From contig OZ257137.1 in the NCBI GenBank assembly GCA_965279115.1, positions 1,178,001 to 1,242,000 of the forward strand: 64,000 nt of DNA. Direction: 5' to 3'. The position numbers and the translations under genes were made by a program. Below the pieces are notes generated by a model. That model was not told where the DNA came from. It was given only the letters and a program-made list of their open reading frames with translations, and did not search any database. Below, piece by piece: positions 33,519 through 41,318 of the stretch (within the stretch, counting starts at the first letter, position 1; each line of letters begins with the position of its first letter). The stretch is from JAEUOS01 sp965279115 (GTDB taxonomy: Bacteria; Pseudomonadota; Gammaproteobacteria; Burkholderiales; JAEUOS01).

Positions 33519-34339
33519 GCATGATGCAGGCCGGCGCGGAGGCCGCCGAAGCCTTGCCCGCGCCCTTGGGAGACCGTGGCGTCGCCTCCAACCTGACCAT
33601 CCGCCTCGGGCAGGCCGGCATCGGTGTGGCATTGCTGGCGGTATGGCACCTCGCCTCGGGCAGGCTGATCGATCCGTTCTTCATCAGTTCGCCATGGGCG
33701 GTGATCATCAAGCTATGGACCTGGAGCGTCGACGGAACCTTGTGGCATGCGTTTGCCTATACCTTCCAGGCGATGTTCCTGGGATTCGTCATCGGCAGCC
33801 TGACGGGTTTCTTCACCGGCTTCGCGCTCGGGCGCTCCGACCTGCTGGCGCGCCTCTTCGACCCCTACATCACCGCGGTGTATTGCATGCCCAAGATCGC
33901 GCTGGCACCGCTCCTGATCCTGTGGTTCGGCATCGGCATCGAATCCAAGGTGGCGATGTCGGCCCTGATCGTCTTTTTCCTCGTGTTCCTCAACACCTTC
34001 GCCGGCGTGCGCGACGTCAACCCGCTCTACCTGCAGGTCACCAGCATCATGGGCGCCACCTCGATGCAACAACTGCGCTATGTGGTGTTCCCGTCAGCCG
34101 CGGCGTGGGTGCTGACCGGGCTCAAGGTCTCGGTGCCCTACGCCCTGATCGGCGCGGTGGTGGGCGAGCTGATTTCCTCCAACCGCGGCATCGGCTTCCT
34201 GATCGGCCAGGCCTCCGGCCTGTTCGACACGGCGGGCGTGTTCGCCGGACTTGCGGTGCTGGCGGCCACCGGCATCATCCTGAATGCGGGTCTCAAGAAG
34301 CTGGAGACCCGCCTGTTGCGCTGGCGCGGCCAGAGATAG
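33515..34339 (+). CDS. ABC transporter permease (SsuC/TauC type)
   Basis: 274 residues, six helices. Start at 33515 overlaps the ATPase stop. BPD-type core with AFAYTFQAMFLGFVIGSLTGFFTGFALGRS and the EAA-like loop VTSIMGATSMQQLRYVVFPSA. N-terminal 40 residues are cytoplasmic and Ala-rich. Works with the 260-residue ATPase; substrate set by the binding protein, of which two candidates flank it. Confidence 0.92.
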   Translation: MSMMQAGAEAAEALPAPLGDRGVASNLTIRLGQAGIGVALLAVWHLASGRLIDPFFISSPWAVIIKLWTWSVDGTLWHAFAYTFQAMFLGFVIGSLTGFFTGFALGRSDLLARLFDPYITAVYCMPKIALAPLLILWFGIGIESKVAMSALIVFFLVFLNTFAGVRDVNPLYLQVTSIMGATSMQQLRYVVFPSAAAWVLTGLKVSVPYALIGAVVGELISSNRGIGFLIGQASGLFDTAGVFAGLAVLAATGIILNAGLKKLETRLLRWRGQR

Positions 34340-34346
34340 GCAAGGC

Positions 34347-36071
34347 ATGTACGACCTCAAGATCGAAGGCGGGACGCTGATAGACGGCAGCGGCGCGGCG
34401 CGCCGCCTGGGCGATGTCGGCATCACCGGCGGGAAGGTGGTGGCGCTGGGCACCGCCAGCGAGGCGGCGCGCCGCACCATCGATGCGCGCGACAGGGTGG
34501 TGTGCCCGGGCTTTGTGGACATCCACACCCACTACGACGCGCAGGTGCTGTGGGACCCGCTCCTGACCGTATCCCCTTGGCACGGCGTGACTACGGCGGT
34601 GATGGGCTCCTGCGGCTTCGGCATCGCGCCGACGCGCCCCACTGGCCGCCGCGCCATCCTGCGCACGCTCGAGCGGGTCGAGGCGATGAGCCTGGCGGCG
34701 CTGGAAACCGGCATCGGCGACGAATGGCCGTTCGAGACCTTTCCGCAGTATCTGGACGCGGTGGAAGCGCGCGGCACCGCAATCAATACCGCAATGATGA
34801 TCGGCCATACCCCGACTCGGCTTTACGTGATGGGTGCGGACGCGGTCGAGCGCGCGGCCACCGACGCCGAAGTCGCGCAGATGCGCGGCATCGTGGCCGA
34901 GGGCCTGAAGGCGGGTGCGATCGCCTTCGCGACTTCGGTGTCGCCGGTACACATCGGCTTTGATGCCAAGCCGGTACCAAGCCGGCTCGCCTCGCAGGAA
35001 GAACTTCTGGCGCTGGCCGGCGCCGTGCGCGATGCCGGCAGCGGCATGATCCACTACAACCTGCTGCGCGAGCCCGACTTCGCGATGTTCGAAAAGCTGC
35101 ATGAGGCCAGCGGCGCGACCGTTTGCTGGACCGCTCTGCTCGCCGGGCAGCGCGGGCGCGGCGGACACCGCGACACGCTGGAGAAGAGCGCGGCGCTGAT
35201 CGCGCGCGGGCTGCCGATCCACCCCCAGACCGCCTGCCGTCCCATCGTCATCGAATATGACTTCCGCTCCCCGGTGGTGTTCGACACCTGGAAGGTGTTC
35301 GAGCCGGCGCGCAAGGCGACTGACGCCGGGGCACGCGCGCGGGTCTATGCCGACCCGGAGTTCCGCCACCAGTTGCGCGAGGAGATGGCCGGGCGCGGCG
35401 GGCGCGACCAGTATTTTTCGGCCGGCGCCGCGGAAGGCCAGTCGCGCCGGGCCAGCTGGCGGTTCACCGAGGTTTCGTATTGCGAGCAGCAGCCCGCGCT
35501 GGTCGGTCAGCGCCTCGAGGACATCGCCGCCGAACGCGGCAGCCACGCTGTCGACGTGATGCTCGACCTCGCCTTGCTGGACGGCGCACCGGTGCGTTTT
35601 CGCGTCCCGGTGGTGAATTTCGACGAGGACGAAGTCCAGGAACTGTTGCAGGATCCGAACGTCGTGCTGGGACTCGGCGATGGCGGCGCGCATCTCTCCC
35701 AGTTGTGCGATGCCTGCTATCCCACCTACCTGCTGGGCCACTGGGTGCGCGACCTCGGCGCGCTGTCGCTTGAACGCGCGGTGCAGATGCTTACCAGCCG
35801 CCCGGCACAGGTGTTCGGCATCCGCGACCGCGGACTGCTGGCCGAGGGCCGGCCGGCCGACGTGGTGGTGTTCGACCCGCGTACCGTCGGCGCCGGCGCC
35901 CTGGAACGTGTATATGACCTGCCGGCAGGCGCCGACAGGCTGATCTCCCGGCCGAACGGCATCGACGCGGTCATCGTCAACGGCGAGATGCTGCCGGCCC
36001 CCGGCGAGTCATGGGAGGCCCGACGCCCCTACCCGGGCCGGCTGTTGCGCAACGGATTTGCACGGCAATAA
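34347..36071 (+). CDS. N-acyl-D-amino-acid deacylase-like amidohydrolase
   Basis: 574 residues; ATG at 34347 (MYDLKIEGGTLIDGSG) follows the permease by 7 bases. Amidohydrolase superfamily: VCPGFVDIHTHYDAQVLWDP holds the HxH metal motif, and VTTAVMGSCGFGIAP carries the Cys that bridges metal in D-aminoacylases. LGLGDGGAHLSQLCD provides the late catalytic Asp. Hydrolyses N-acyl amino acids or related amides. Sits in the transporter operon, so it probably acts on the imported compound. Confidence 0.9.
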   Translation: MYDLKIEGGTLIDGSGAARRLGDVGITGGKVVALGTASEAARRTIDARDRVVCPGFVDIHTHYDAQVLWDPLLTVSPWHGVTTAVMGSCGFGIAPTRPTGRRAILRTLERVEAMSLAALETGIGDEWPFETFPQYLDAVEARGTAINTAMMIGHTPTRLYVMGADAVERAATDAEVAQMRGIVAEGLKAGAIAFATSVSPVHIGFDAKPVPSRLASQEELLALAGAVRDAGSGMIHYNLLREPDFAMFEKLHEASGATVCWTALLAGQRGRGGHRDTLEKSAALIARGLPIHPQTACRPIVIEYDFRSPVVFDTWKVFEPARKATDAGARARVYADPEFRHQLREEMAGRGGRDQYFSAGAAEGQSRRASWRFTEVSYCEQQPALVGQRLEDIAAERGSHAVDVMLDLALLDGAPVRFRVPVVNFDEDEVQELLQDPNVVLGLGDGGAHLSQLCDACYPTYLLGHWVRDLGALSLERAVQMLTSRPAQVFGIRDRGLLAEGRPADVVVFDPRTVGAGALERVYDLPAGADRLISRPNGIDAVIVNGEMLPAPGESWEARRPYPGRLLRNGFARQ

Positions 36072-36082
36072 AGGAGCCACAC

Positions 36083-37147
36083 ATGAACAAGCAACACGAA
36101 CGCCGCCTGATCCTCAAGGGCATCGCCACCGCGACACTGGCAGGCAGCATGACGCCGGCATTTCCCCAGGCGGCGCCGACCGGCAAGCTGACCTCGATCC
36201 GTTCGACCGCACGCTCCTGGCTGTGGAGCCCCGAGGACTACGCCGCGCAGATGAAACTGTTCGACAAGGCCGGCGCCACCGTCGGCCTTGCCGCCACCAA
36301 CCGCGGTGTCAACCAGGACGCCCTGCTGTCGGGCGCGGCGGACGTGCTGCTGGGCGCGCCGACCCAGAACATGCGGGTGCAGATCCGCAAGCAGCCCGTG
36401 AAGATGATCTGCGGCTTCGTCAACAAGTTCGCCTCCAACGTGGTGGTGAAAAAGCCGCTGGCCGACAAGGCCGGCGTGACCGAGGCATCGCCGGTGGCCG
36501 CCAAGGCGGCGGCCCTCAAGGGCTTGCGCATCGGCACCACCGGCCCCGGTGGCGGACCGGACCAGCTCACCCGCTACCTGATGAACCTGGCGAAGATCAA
36601 TCCGGATCGCGAGGCGCAATTGGTGCCCGTGCAGGGCGGCCCGGCGGCGATGATCGCCGCCTTCGAAAAGGGGCAGATCGACGGTTTCTGCCTCTCTTCA
36701 CCCACCTCGGATGTGGCGGTCTCCAAGTTCGGCGGCGTCTACCTGTTCAACATGGTCAACAACCCGCCGCCGGACCTGGCCGACTACCTCTACATCTCCG
36801 CTTCGGTGACCGAAAAAACCATCAAGGACAAGCCGAAGGAACTCGTCGCCTATTGCCGCGGCATCGCGCTGGCGTTGAAGGCCATCCACGGCGACCGCAC
36901 GGCCTTCCGCAAATGGGCCCGCGAATACTTCAAGGACCTCGAGGACGACCTGTTCGAGCGTGCCTTCGCCAACAACGCGGCGATGTACATGAGGACACCG
37001 GTGCCCACGCGGCCGCAGTTCCAGCGCAACGTCGAGTTCCTCGACGCGGAATTGCGCATCCTCAACCAGCCGGGCGTGCCCGGCGGCTTCAGGTTCGACG
37101 ACGCCTGGGACCTGAGTTTTGTCGAGAAGGCGATGACGGGCCTGTAG
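36083..37147 (+). CDS. NMT1/SsuA-type substrate-binding protein with Tat-like signal
   Basis: 354 residues; AAGGAG precedes ATG at 36083. N-terminus has a twin-arginine-like signal (HERRLILKGIATATLAGSMTPAF). Periplasmic fold: LFDKAGATVGLAATNRGVNQDALLSGAADVLLGAP, then LKGLRIGTTGPGGGPDQLTRYLM and ALALKAIHGDRTAFRKWA. This is the normal partner type for SsuB/C-like ATPase and permease. Last gene of the five-gene operon starting at 31835. Confidence 0.88.
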   Translation: MNKQHERRLILKGIATATLAGSMTPAFPQAAPTGKLTSIRSTARSWLWSPEDYAAQMKLFDKAGATVGLAATNRGVNQDALLSGAADVLLGAPTQNMRVQIRKQPVKMICGFVNKFASNVVVKKPLADKAGVTEASPVAAKAAALKGLRIGTTGPGGGPDQLTRYLMNLAKINPDREAQLVPVQGGPAAMIAAFEKGQIDGFCLSSPTSDVAVSKFGGVYLFNMVNNPPPDLADYLYISASVTEKTIKDKPKELVAYCRGIALALKAIHGDRTAFRKWAREYFKDLEDDLFERAFANNAAMYMRTPVPTRPQFQRNVEFLDAELRILNQPGVPGGFRFDDAWDLSFVEKAMTGL

Positions 37148-37170
37148 CGCCGGCGGGTTTGCCGGGGCCG

Positions 37171-38130
37171 TTACTGCGCCTTGGCGCCCGAGGCCTTGGC
37201 CACCGGCGCCCACTTGCGCACCTCGGCGGCCATGAACGCGCCCAGTTCCTCCGCCCCGGCCGGTGCTGGGGTTGCGCCATGGGCATTGAGCGACTCCAGA
37301 ACCGCCGGCTTGGCCAGCATCGCCTTGATCGCGGCATCCAGCCTTGAGATGATCGCGCCCGGGGTGCCTGCGGGAGCCAATACGAACAGGCGCGGCGAAG
37401 CATCGAAACCCGGCAAGGTATCGGCCAGCGCCGGCCACTCCGGCGCTCCCGCGAGCCTGACCGGGCTGGTCAACGCGATCGCGCGCAACTTGCCTGACTT
37501 CACTTGCGCCAGCGCCGGCGGTGCCGACAACACGCCGAGCGCGATTTGCCCGCTCACCAGGTCTGGTATGAGCGCGGACGCGCCCTTGTACGGCACGTGC
37601 ACGTATTCAAAGCCGGCCTGGGTTCGGAACAGTTCCATCGCCAGGTGATGCACCGTGCCCACGCCCGGCGAGGCATAGCTGTACTTGCCGGGATTGGCCT
37701 TGAGCAGCGCCACCAGTTCCGCCGCGTTCTTCACAGGCAGCGCCGGATTGGCCACCACGACCAGCGGCAGCGCGCACACCGAGCCCACGGCGGCGAAACT
37801 CTTCACCGCATCGAAAGGCAAAGACGCATAGATGGCCGGTGCGATCAAGAGCCCGGTTTCACCGAACAGCAAGGTGTAGCCATCCGGCTGCGCCTTGGCC
37901 ACCGCATCGGCGGCAAGCGTGCCGCCGGCTCCGGCACGATTGTCCACCACCACCTGCTGCCCGAGGGCTTCGGAAAGGTGGGTAGCGGTGAGTCTCGCGA
38001 GCGCGTCGGCGCCACCACCGGCGGGATAGCCCACAAACATGCGAATCGGGCGGTTCGGATACTGCTGGGCCTGCGCAACGCCGACAAATGCTGCCGCGAG
38101 CGCAAGGAGTACTGCGAAAAATGCCTTCAT
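37171..38130 (-). CDS. Bug/TctC-family tricarboxylate-type binding protein
   Basis: 319 residues. ATG at 38130 has AGGAGG 4-5 bases upstream; signal peptide MKAFFAVLLALAAAFVGVAQA. Family marks: YPNRPIRMFVGYPAGGGADALARL, VVDNRAGAGGTLAADAVAKAQPDGYTLLFG. Third gene of the RidA-enolase superfamily-TctC unit. Starts just after the enolase-superfamily gene stop (15 bases). Likely supplies the acid sugar or hydroxy acid that the enzyme converts. Confidence 0.92.
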   Translation of the reverse strand: MKAFFAVLLALAAAFVGVAQAQQYPNRPIRMFVGYPAGGGADALARLTATHLSEALGQQVVVDNRAGAGGTLAADAVAKAQPDGYTLLFGETGLLIAPAIYASLPFDAVKSFAAVGSVCALPLVVVANPALPVKNAAELVALLKANPGKYSYASPGVGTVHHLAMELFRTQAGFEYVHVPYKGASALIPDLVSGQIALGVLSAPPALAQVKSGKLRAIALTSPVRLAGAPEWPALADTLPGFDASPRLFVLAPAGTPGAIISRLDAAIKAMLAKPAVLESLNAHGATPAPAGAEELGAFMAAEVRKWAPVAKASGAKAQ

Positions 38131-38144
38131 GATGCCTCCTGGTT

Positions 38145-39299
38145 TCACGCCTTGCCCTTGCCGTGCGAAGTGGGCAGCCTGGCCAGTTCGCGCACGCGGT
38201 CCGCATTCGGCGCAAATCCGAGACCGGGCGTCTCCGGCAAGGTCAGCCAGCCCTCCTCGGGTACGGGAAGGCCGTCGAATATCTTCTGCAGCACCAGCAC
38301 CGCCACATAGTGATATTCGACCAGCCCGCCGTTGGAAACGCCCGCATGCAGGTGCATGTTGTGGAATGGCCAGGCACCGCCATTGTCGATCGGCACATTG
38401 AAAGCCTGCGCCATGCCGGCGATCTTGAGAACCTGCGAGTACCCGCCGGAAATGGTGACGTTGGGCTGCAACACATCGACCGCGTTGTGGGTCAGGAGGT
38501 CACGGAACCGGTATGCCAACCCTTCGTTCTGCCCCGCCGCGAGCGGAATCGAGGTGCGCCTGCGCAGTTCGGCCATGCCCGGCACGTCGTTTTGCGTGAG
38601 CGGTTCCTCGAAGAAGGTGATGCCGTAGGGTTCGATGTCGCGCGCCAGTCTGGCGGCGTGAAACAGGTCGAGCCCGCAGTTCGCATCGACATACAGCTTC
38701 ACGTCCGGTCCCACGGCTTCGCGCACGGCGGCCACCCGCTTCACATCCTCGCCAATCACGTCGTCAAGCGGGCGCGGCTCGTCGCGGCGCGCCAGCGCAT
38801 GCTGGCCCACCGTCATCTTCAGGCGGGTGAATCCGCGCGACTTCCACAGCCGTGCCGCAGCGGCAAGTTGTTCACGGTCGAGAAAGCCGAAACCGAATGT
38901 CGCATACAGCGGCACGCGCGAACGCGCGCCGCCAAGCAGGCGCCAGAGCGGCAGGCCGAGCGCCTTGGCCTTGATGTCCCACAATGCGATGTCCAGCGCG
39001 GCGATCGTGTGGCTGGCATACCCGGTCTGGCCGCGCGGCGAAAGCAGCCAGTAGAGTTTGTCCCACAACGCCTCGGTGGCCAGCGGATCGGCGCCGATGA
39101 GCGCCGGGCCGGCGACATCGCGCACCGCCGCGGCGATGATTTCTTCCTCGGTGATCGCCGTCATGCCATGGCCGACCAGACCCGTGTCAGTCTCGATCTC
39201 GGTGAGGCACAGCGACAGGCTGGTTTCCTTGTTCAGGCCGAGAATATCGACCGTGACCGGGACATTGAGCGGCGTGGCGGATACACGGACAATTTTCAT
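38145..39299 (-). CDS. Enolase superfamily (mandelate racemase/muconate lactonizing enzyme) protein
   Basis: 384 residues. Capping domain N-terminus (MKIVRVSATPLNVPVTVDI). The barrel holds Lys in FTRLKMTVG, metal Asp in LYVDANCGLD, Glu in ITFFEEPL and a Glu in AAGQNEG. C-terminal WPFHNMHLHAGVSNGGLVEYH. Substrate cannot be named. The third metal-ligand region reads GQNE instead of the common GE, so the subgroup is unusual. Operon with RidA and TctC suggests dehydration or racemisation of an imported acid. Confidence 0.9.
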   Translation of the reverse strand: MKIVRVSATPLNVPVTVDILGLNKETSLSLCLTEIETDTGLVGHGMTAITEEEIIAAAVRDVAGPALIGADPLATEALWDKLYWLLSPRGQTGYASHTIAALDIALWDIKAKALGLPLWRLLGGARSRVPLYATFGFGFLDREQLAAAARLWKSRGFTRLKMTVGQHALARRDEPRPLDDVIGEDVKRVAAVREAVGPDVKLYVDANCGLDLFHAARLARDIEPYGITFFEEPLTQNDVPGMAELRRRTSIPLAAGQNEGLAYRFRDLLTHNAVDVLQPNVTISGGYSQVLKIAGMAQAFNVPIDNGGAWPFHNMHLHAGVSNGGLVEYHYVAVLVLQKIFDGLPVPEEGWLTLPETPGLGFAPNADRVRELARLPTSHGKGKA

Positions 39300-39376
39300 G
39301 GCGGACTTTCACGCCCCGTGCACCGGAGCCGGGGCATGGACAGGGAGTGCGGGAAACGTGGCGACCAGGCGGGTGG

Positions 39377-39775
39377 TCAGTCAAGCGCGGCAATGACTTC
39401 GATTTCGATCAGGAACGCAGGATCGACCAGCGAAGTGACGCCCACCATGGTGGCAGCCGGATACGGACCATCGCCAAAGTAGCGATTGCGCACCGCGCGC
39501 ACCGTGGCTGCCTTTTCGGGCGTGAGGTCCACCACATAGGTGACGACCTTGAACACCTGCGCGAATGACGCGCCGGCGCCCGCAAGTGCCGCCTGCAGGT
39601 TGACGTAGACCTGTTCCGCCTGCGCGGCAAGGTCGCCGCGCCCGACCGGTTCGCGCGCTTCATTCAGCGCCACCTGCCCGGCCACATGGACCTGCCGGCC
39701 GGCGGGGACGATGGTGATATGCGAATAACCGACCGGCTTCGCCAGGCCAGCGGGATTGAGGGCTTGGGCAGGCAT
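39377..39775 (-). CDS. RidA/YjgF family protein
   Basis: 132 residues, normal RidA length. GYSHITIVPAGRQVHVAGQVALNEAREPVG, NLQAALAGAGASFAQVFKVVTYVVDL and PAATMVGVTSLVDPAFLIEIEVIAAL. The usual catalytic Arg before the Val/Ala-rich end is missing (A-x-M-V-G-V-T), placing it outside the archetypal RidA deaminase group (Rid2-7-type). First gene of the minus operon 39775-37171. Confidence 0.9.
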   Translation of the reverse strand: MPAQALNPAGLAKPVGYSHITIVPAGRQVHVAGQVALNEAREPVGRGDLAAQAEQVYVNLQAALAGAGASFAQVFKVVTYVVDLTPEKAATVRAVRNRYFGDGPYPAATMVGVTSLVDPAFLIEIEVIAALD

Positions 39776-39848
39776 GTCACGACACTCCGCAAGTGGAAAA
39801 ACGCAATAGTAGCGTCAGTCAGCCCATTTGCCTGCCCGTTCCCGAAAT

Positions 39849-39872
39849 GAAAACGGCCCTTGCGGGCCGTTT
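39849..39872 (-). terminator. Rho-independent terminator of PEP-CTERM gene
   Basis: ACGGCCC-TTGC-GGGCCGT is a perfect 7-bp stem; on the minus strand it is followed by TTTTCATTT. It begins about 23 bases after the stop of the PEP-CTERM gene at 39895. Confidence 0.75.
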
Positions 39873-39894
39873 CGGGGCCTAGCGTTTGCGCCTG

Positions 39895-40482
39895 TCAGGT
39901 GGCAGACTTGGACCTGCGGCGGCGCGCGATCACGCCGCCCATCAGGGCGAGGCCCGCCAGCATCATCCCGTAGCTGCCAGGCTCGGGTACCACGGCCACA
40001 CCGGTCACCTGGATCTCCGAAAGGGCATACAAGCCATCACCGCCCAAGCCGATGAAGGTAAGCTTGCTGGCAGTAATCGGTGAAGAAAACAGGAACGAAG
40101 TCTGGTTCATCCCGCCAGCGGTCGGCGCTTGGGAGAATGAAGCCATACCCACCCCGGTGCCAAGCGGGTACAAGGCCAGATAAGTATCGTTGTTATCATG
40201 TTCAAGCTTGATACTGCTGATGGAATAGACAGCGCCGAGATCAAGTTCAAAAACCGGCGCATTGCTTGTCGCCCAGAACACTGTCCCCGTGGTGTACTCG
40301 GTACCTACCCCGAGGAACGTGCCGTCCGTGAGCGTCGATAGGGCTGCTCCCAACGTCGTACCTTGGGTAAGGGTCACCGGCTTCAACAAAGCAACATTGC
40401 TTTCCGCAACAGCTTGCGCACCGCTTGAAACCAGCAGCGCTGAGGTAGCAAGCACGGAAAGAAAAAGCGTTCGAATGGTCAC
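39895..40482 (-). CDS. PEP-CTERM sorting domain protein
   Basis: 195 residues. A GTG at 40482 is preferred over the ATG 12 codons upstream because AGGAG lies 8 bases before it and a normal signal peptide follows (VTIRTLFLSVLATSALLVSSGAQA). The mature part looks like a small beta-sandwich (galactose-binding/discoidin-like by pattern, unproved). The C-terminus is VPEPGSYGMMLAGLALMGGVIARRRR, a canonical exosortase signal. Followed by a terminator, so monocistronic. Confidence 0.88.
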   Translation of the reverse strand: MTIRTLFLSVLATSALLVSSGAQAVAESNVALLKPVTLTQGTTLGAALSTLTDGTFLGVGTEYTTGTVFWATSNAPVFELDLGAVYSISSIKLEHDNNDTYLALYPLGTGVGMASFSQAPTAGGMNQTSFLFSSPITASKLTFIGLGGDGLYALSEIQVTGVAVVPEPGSYGMMLAGLALMGGVIARRRRSKSAT

Positions 40483-40605
40483 GATTGGCACTCCTGTGAT
40501 CTCACTGGTAGTCAACACCGGGGAACGGTGAATGATTCCAAAGAACTACGATACCGGTTTGCGCAATGCAACAAAATGGCCCGTTCGGACTATCGCAGCC
40601 GGCGG

Positions 40606-40887
40606 CTAGCCCCCGGCAGGACGGGTGTTGTTGTCGGACAACGAAAGCAGGCCCTTCTTGCCAAAATGTTCCCGCCAGGCGATGGGTTTGGTCATGCCAA
40701 CGATGAAGCCCTTGACAACCGCCACGGAGCGCTTAGCCAACCCGTCGGCCTGTGGGCTGCCCTTGCGACGCACCATCATGGTGCCGTAGGTCTCGTTCCG
40801 TTGGCCGGCAATGAGCCAACTGTAGATCAGGGCGGCAATCGTTGCTATACCGAGAAACAAAACCACGATCAAGGCAAACAAGGACAT
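40606..40887 (-). CDS. Small membrane protein of unknown function
   Basis: 93 residues. One clear N-terminal membrane helix (LFALIVVLFLGIATIAALIYSWLIAG), then a basic soluble part (RRKGSPQADGLAKRSVAVVKGF). GGAG sits about 8 bases before the ATG. I recognise no family. It is divergent from the glycine-riboswitch gene. No neighbour suggests a role. Confidence 0.55.
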   Translation of the reverse strand: MSLFALIVVLFLGIATIAALIYSWLIAGQRNETYGTMMVRRKGSPQADGLAKRSVAVVKGFIVGMTKPIAWREHFGKKGLLSLSDNNTRPAGG

Positions 40888-41097
40888 CGAAAAACTCCGC
40901 TTGTTCGGTTAAAAGGAAACGACGCTCGTGTCGCCTTTACGGATGAACCGGCGCCTTCCCAAGCCTCGCGAAGGTTAAAGGGTGTCAACTCAAGATTGCG
41001 TAACAAAATTGCACCTGTGACACGGCGAGCGAGCCCGGATATCATGACGACATCAACCCTCAAGCGAGGAGCGTTTCAGGCGAAATTCCCGTTTTTC
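40888..41097. other. Upstream region of the glycine riboswitch
   Basis: About 210 bases with no convincing gene. It should hold the promoter of the riboswitch transcript and of the small membrane protein gene. No clear sigma-70 pair was found by eye. Confidence 0.4.
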
Positions 41098-41275
41098 CGC
41101 AGGAGAGCGCCGCACCGCCAGGTGCGGCCACCGAAGGCGCAAACTCCCATGCACGCTCAGGTCTACGTACTGCACAACATCATCGCCGTCTGGAGAGCCG
41201 TCCGTCAAGGACGCACCGAAGGAGCAAGGCCGCGAGGCTGAATCTCTCAGGTACCAAGGACAGGGGGAGCGGCAA
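41098..41275 (+). promoter_or_regulatory. Tandem glycine riboswitch (two aptamers)
   Basis: Aptamer 1 runs from about 41098: GGAGAG (41102-41107), hairpin CCGCACC/GGTGCGG, ACCGAAGGCGCAA (41130-41142) and GCTCAGG (41154-41160), whose CGCTC pairs with GAGCG of the first strand. Aptamer 2: GGAGAG (41192-41197), CACCGAAGGAGCAA (41214-41227), then AATCTCTCAGG (41241-41251) and AAGGACAGGGGG. GAGAG pairs with CTCTC. The two share the consensus core in the expected order with a short linker. It lies 44 bases before the DadA-like gene. Confidence 0.9.
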
Positions 41276-41318
41276 GCCGGGCCAGCAGGTCCGGCTCCAC
41301 TCTCTCTGGAGAAATGCG
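41276..41318 (+). promoter_or_regulatory. Expression platform of the glycine riboswitch
   Basis: Contains an AGCCGG/CCGGCT hairpin at about 41275-41296, and CTCC (41295-41298), which can pair with GGAG (41308-41311), the ribosome binding site of the next gene. A CTCTCTCT run could alternatively pair with the GGAGAG of an aptamer. Points to translational control rather than termination, as no U-run is present. Confidence 0.55.
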
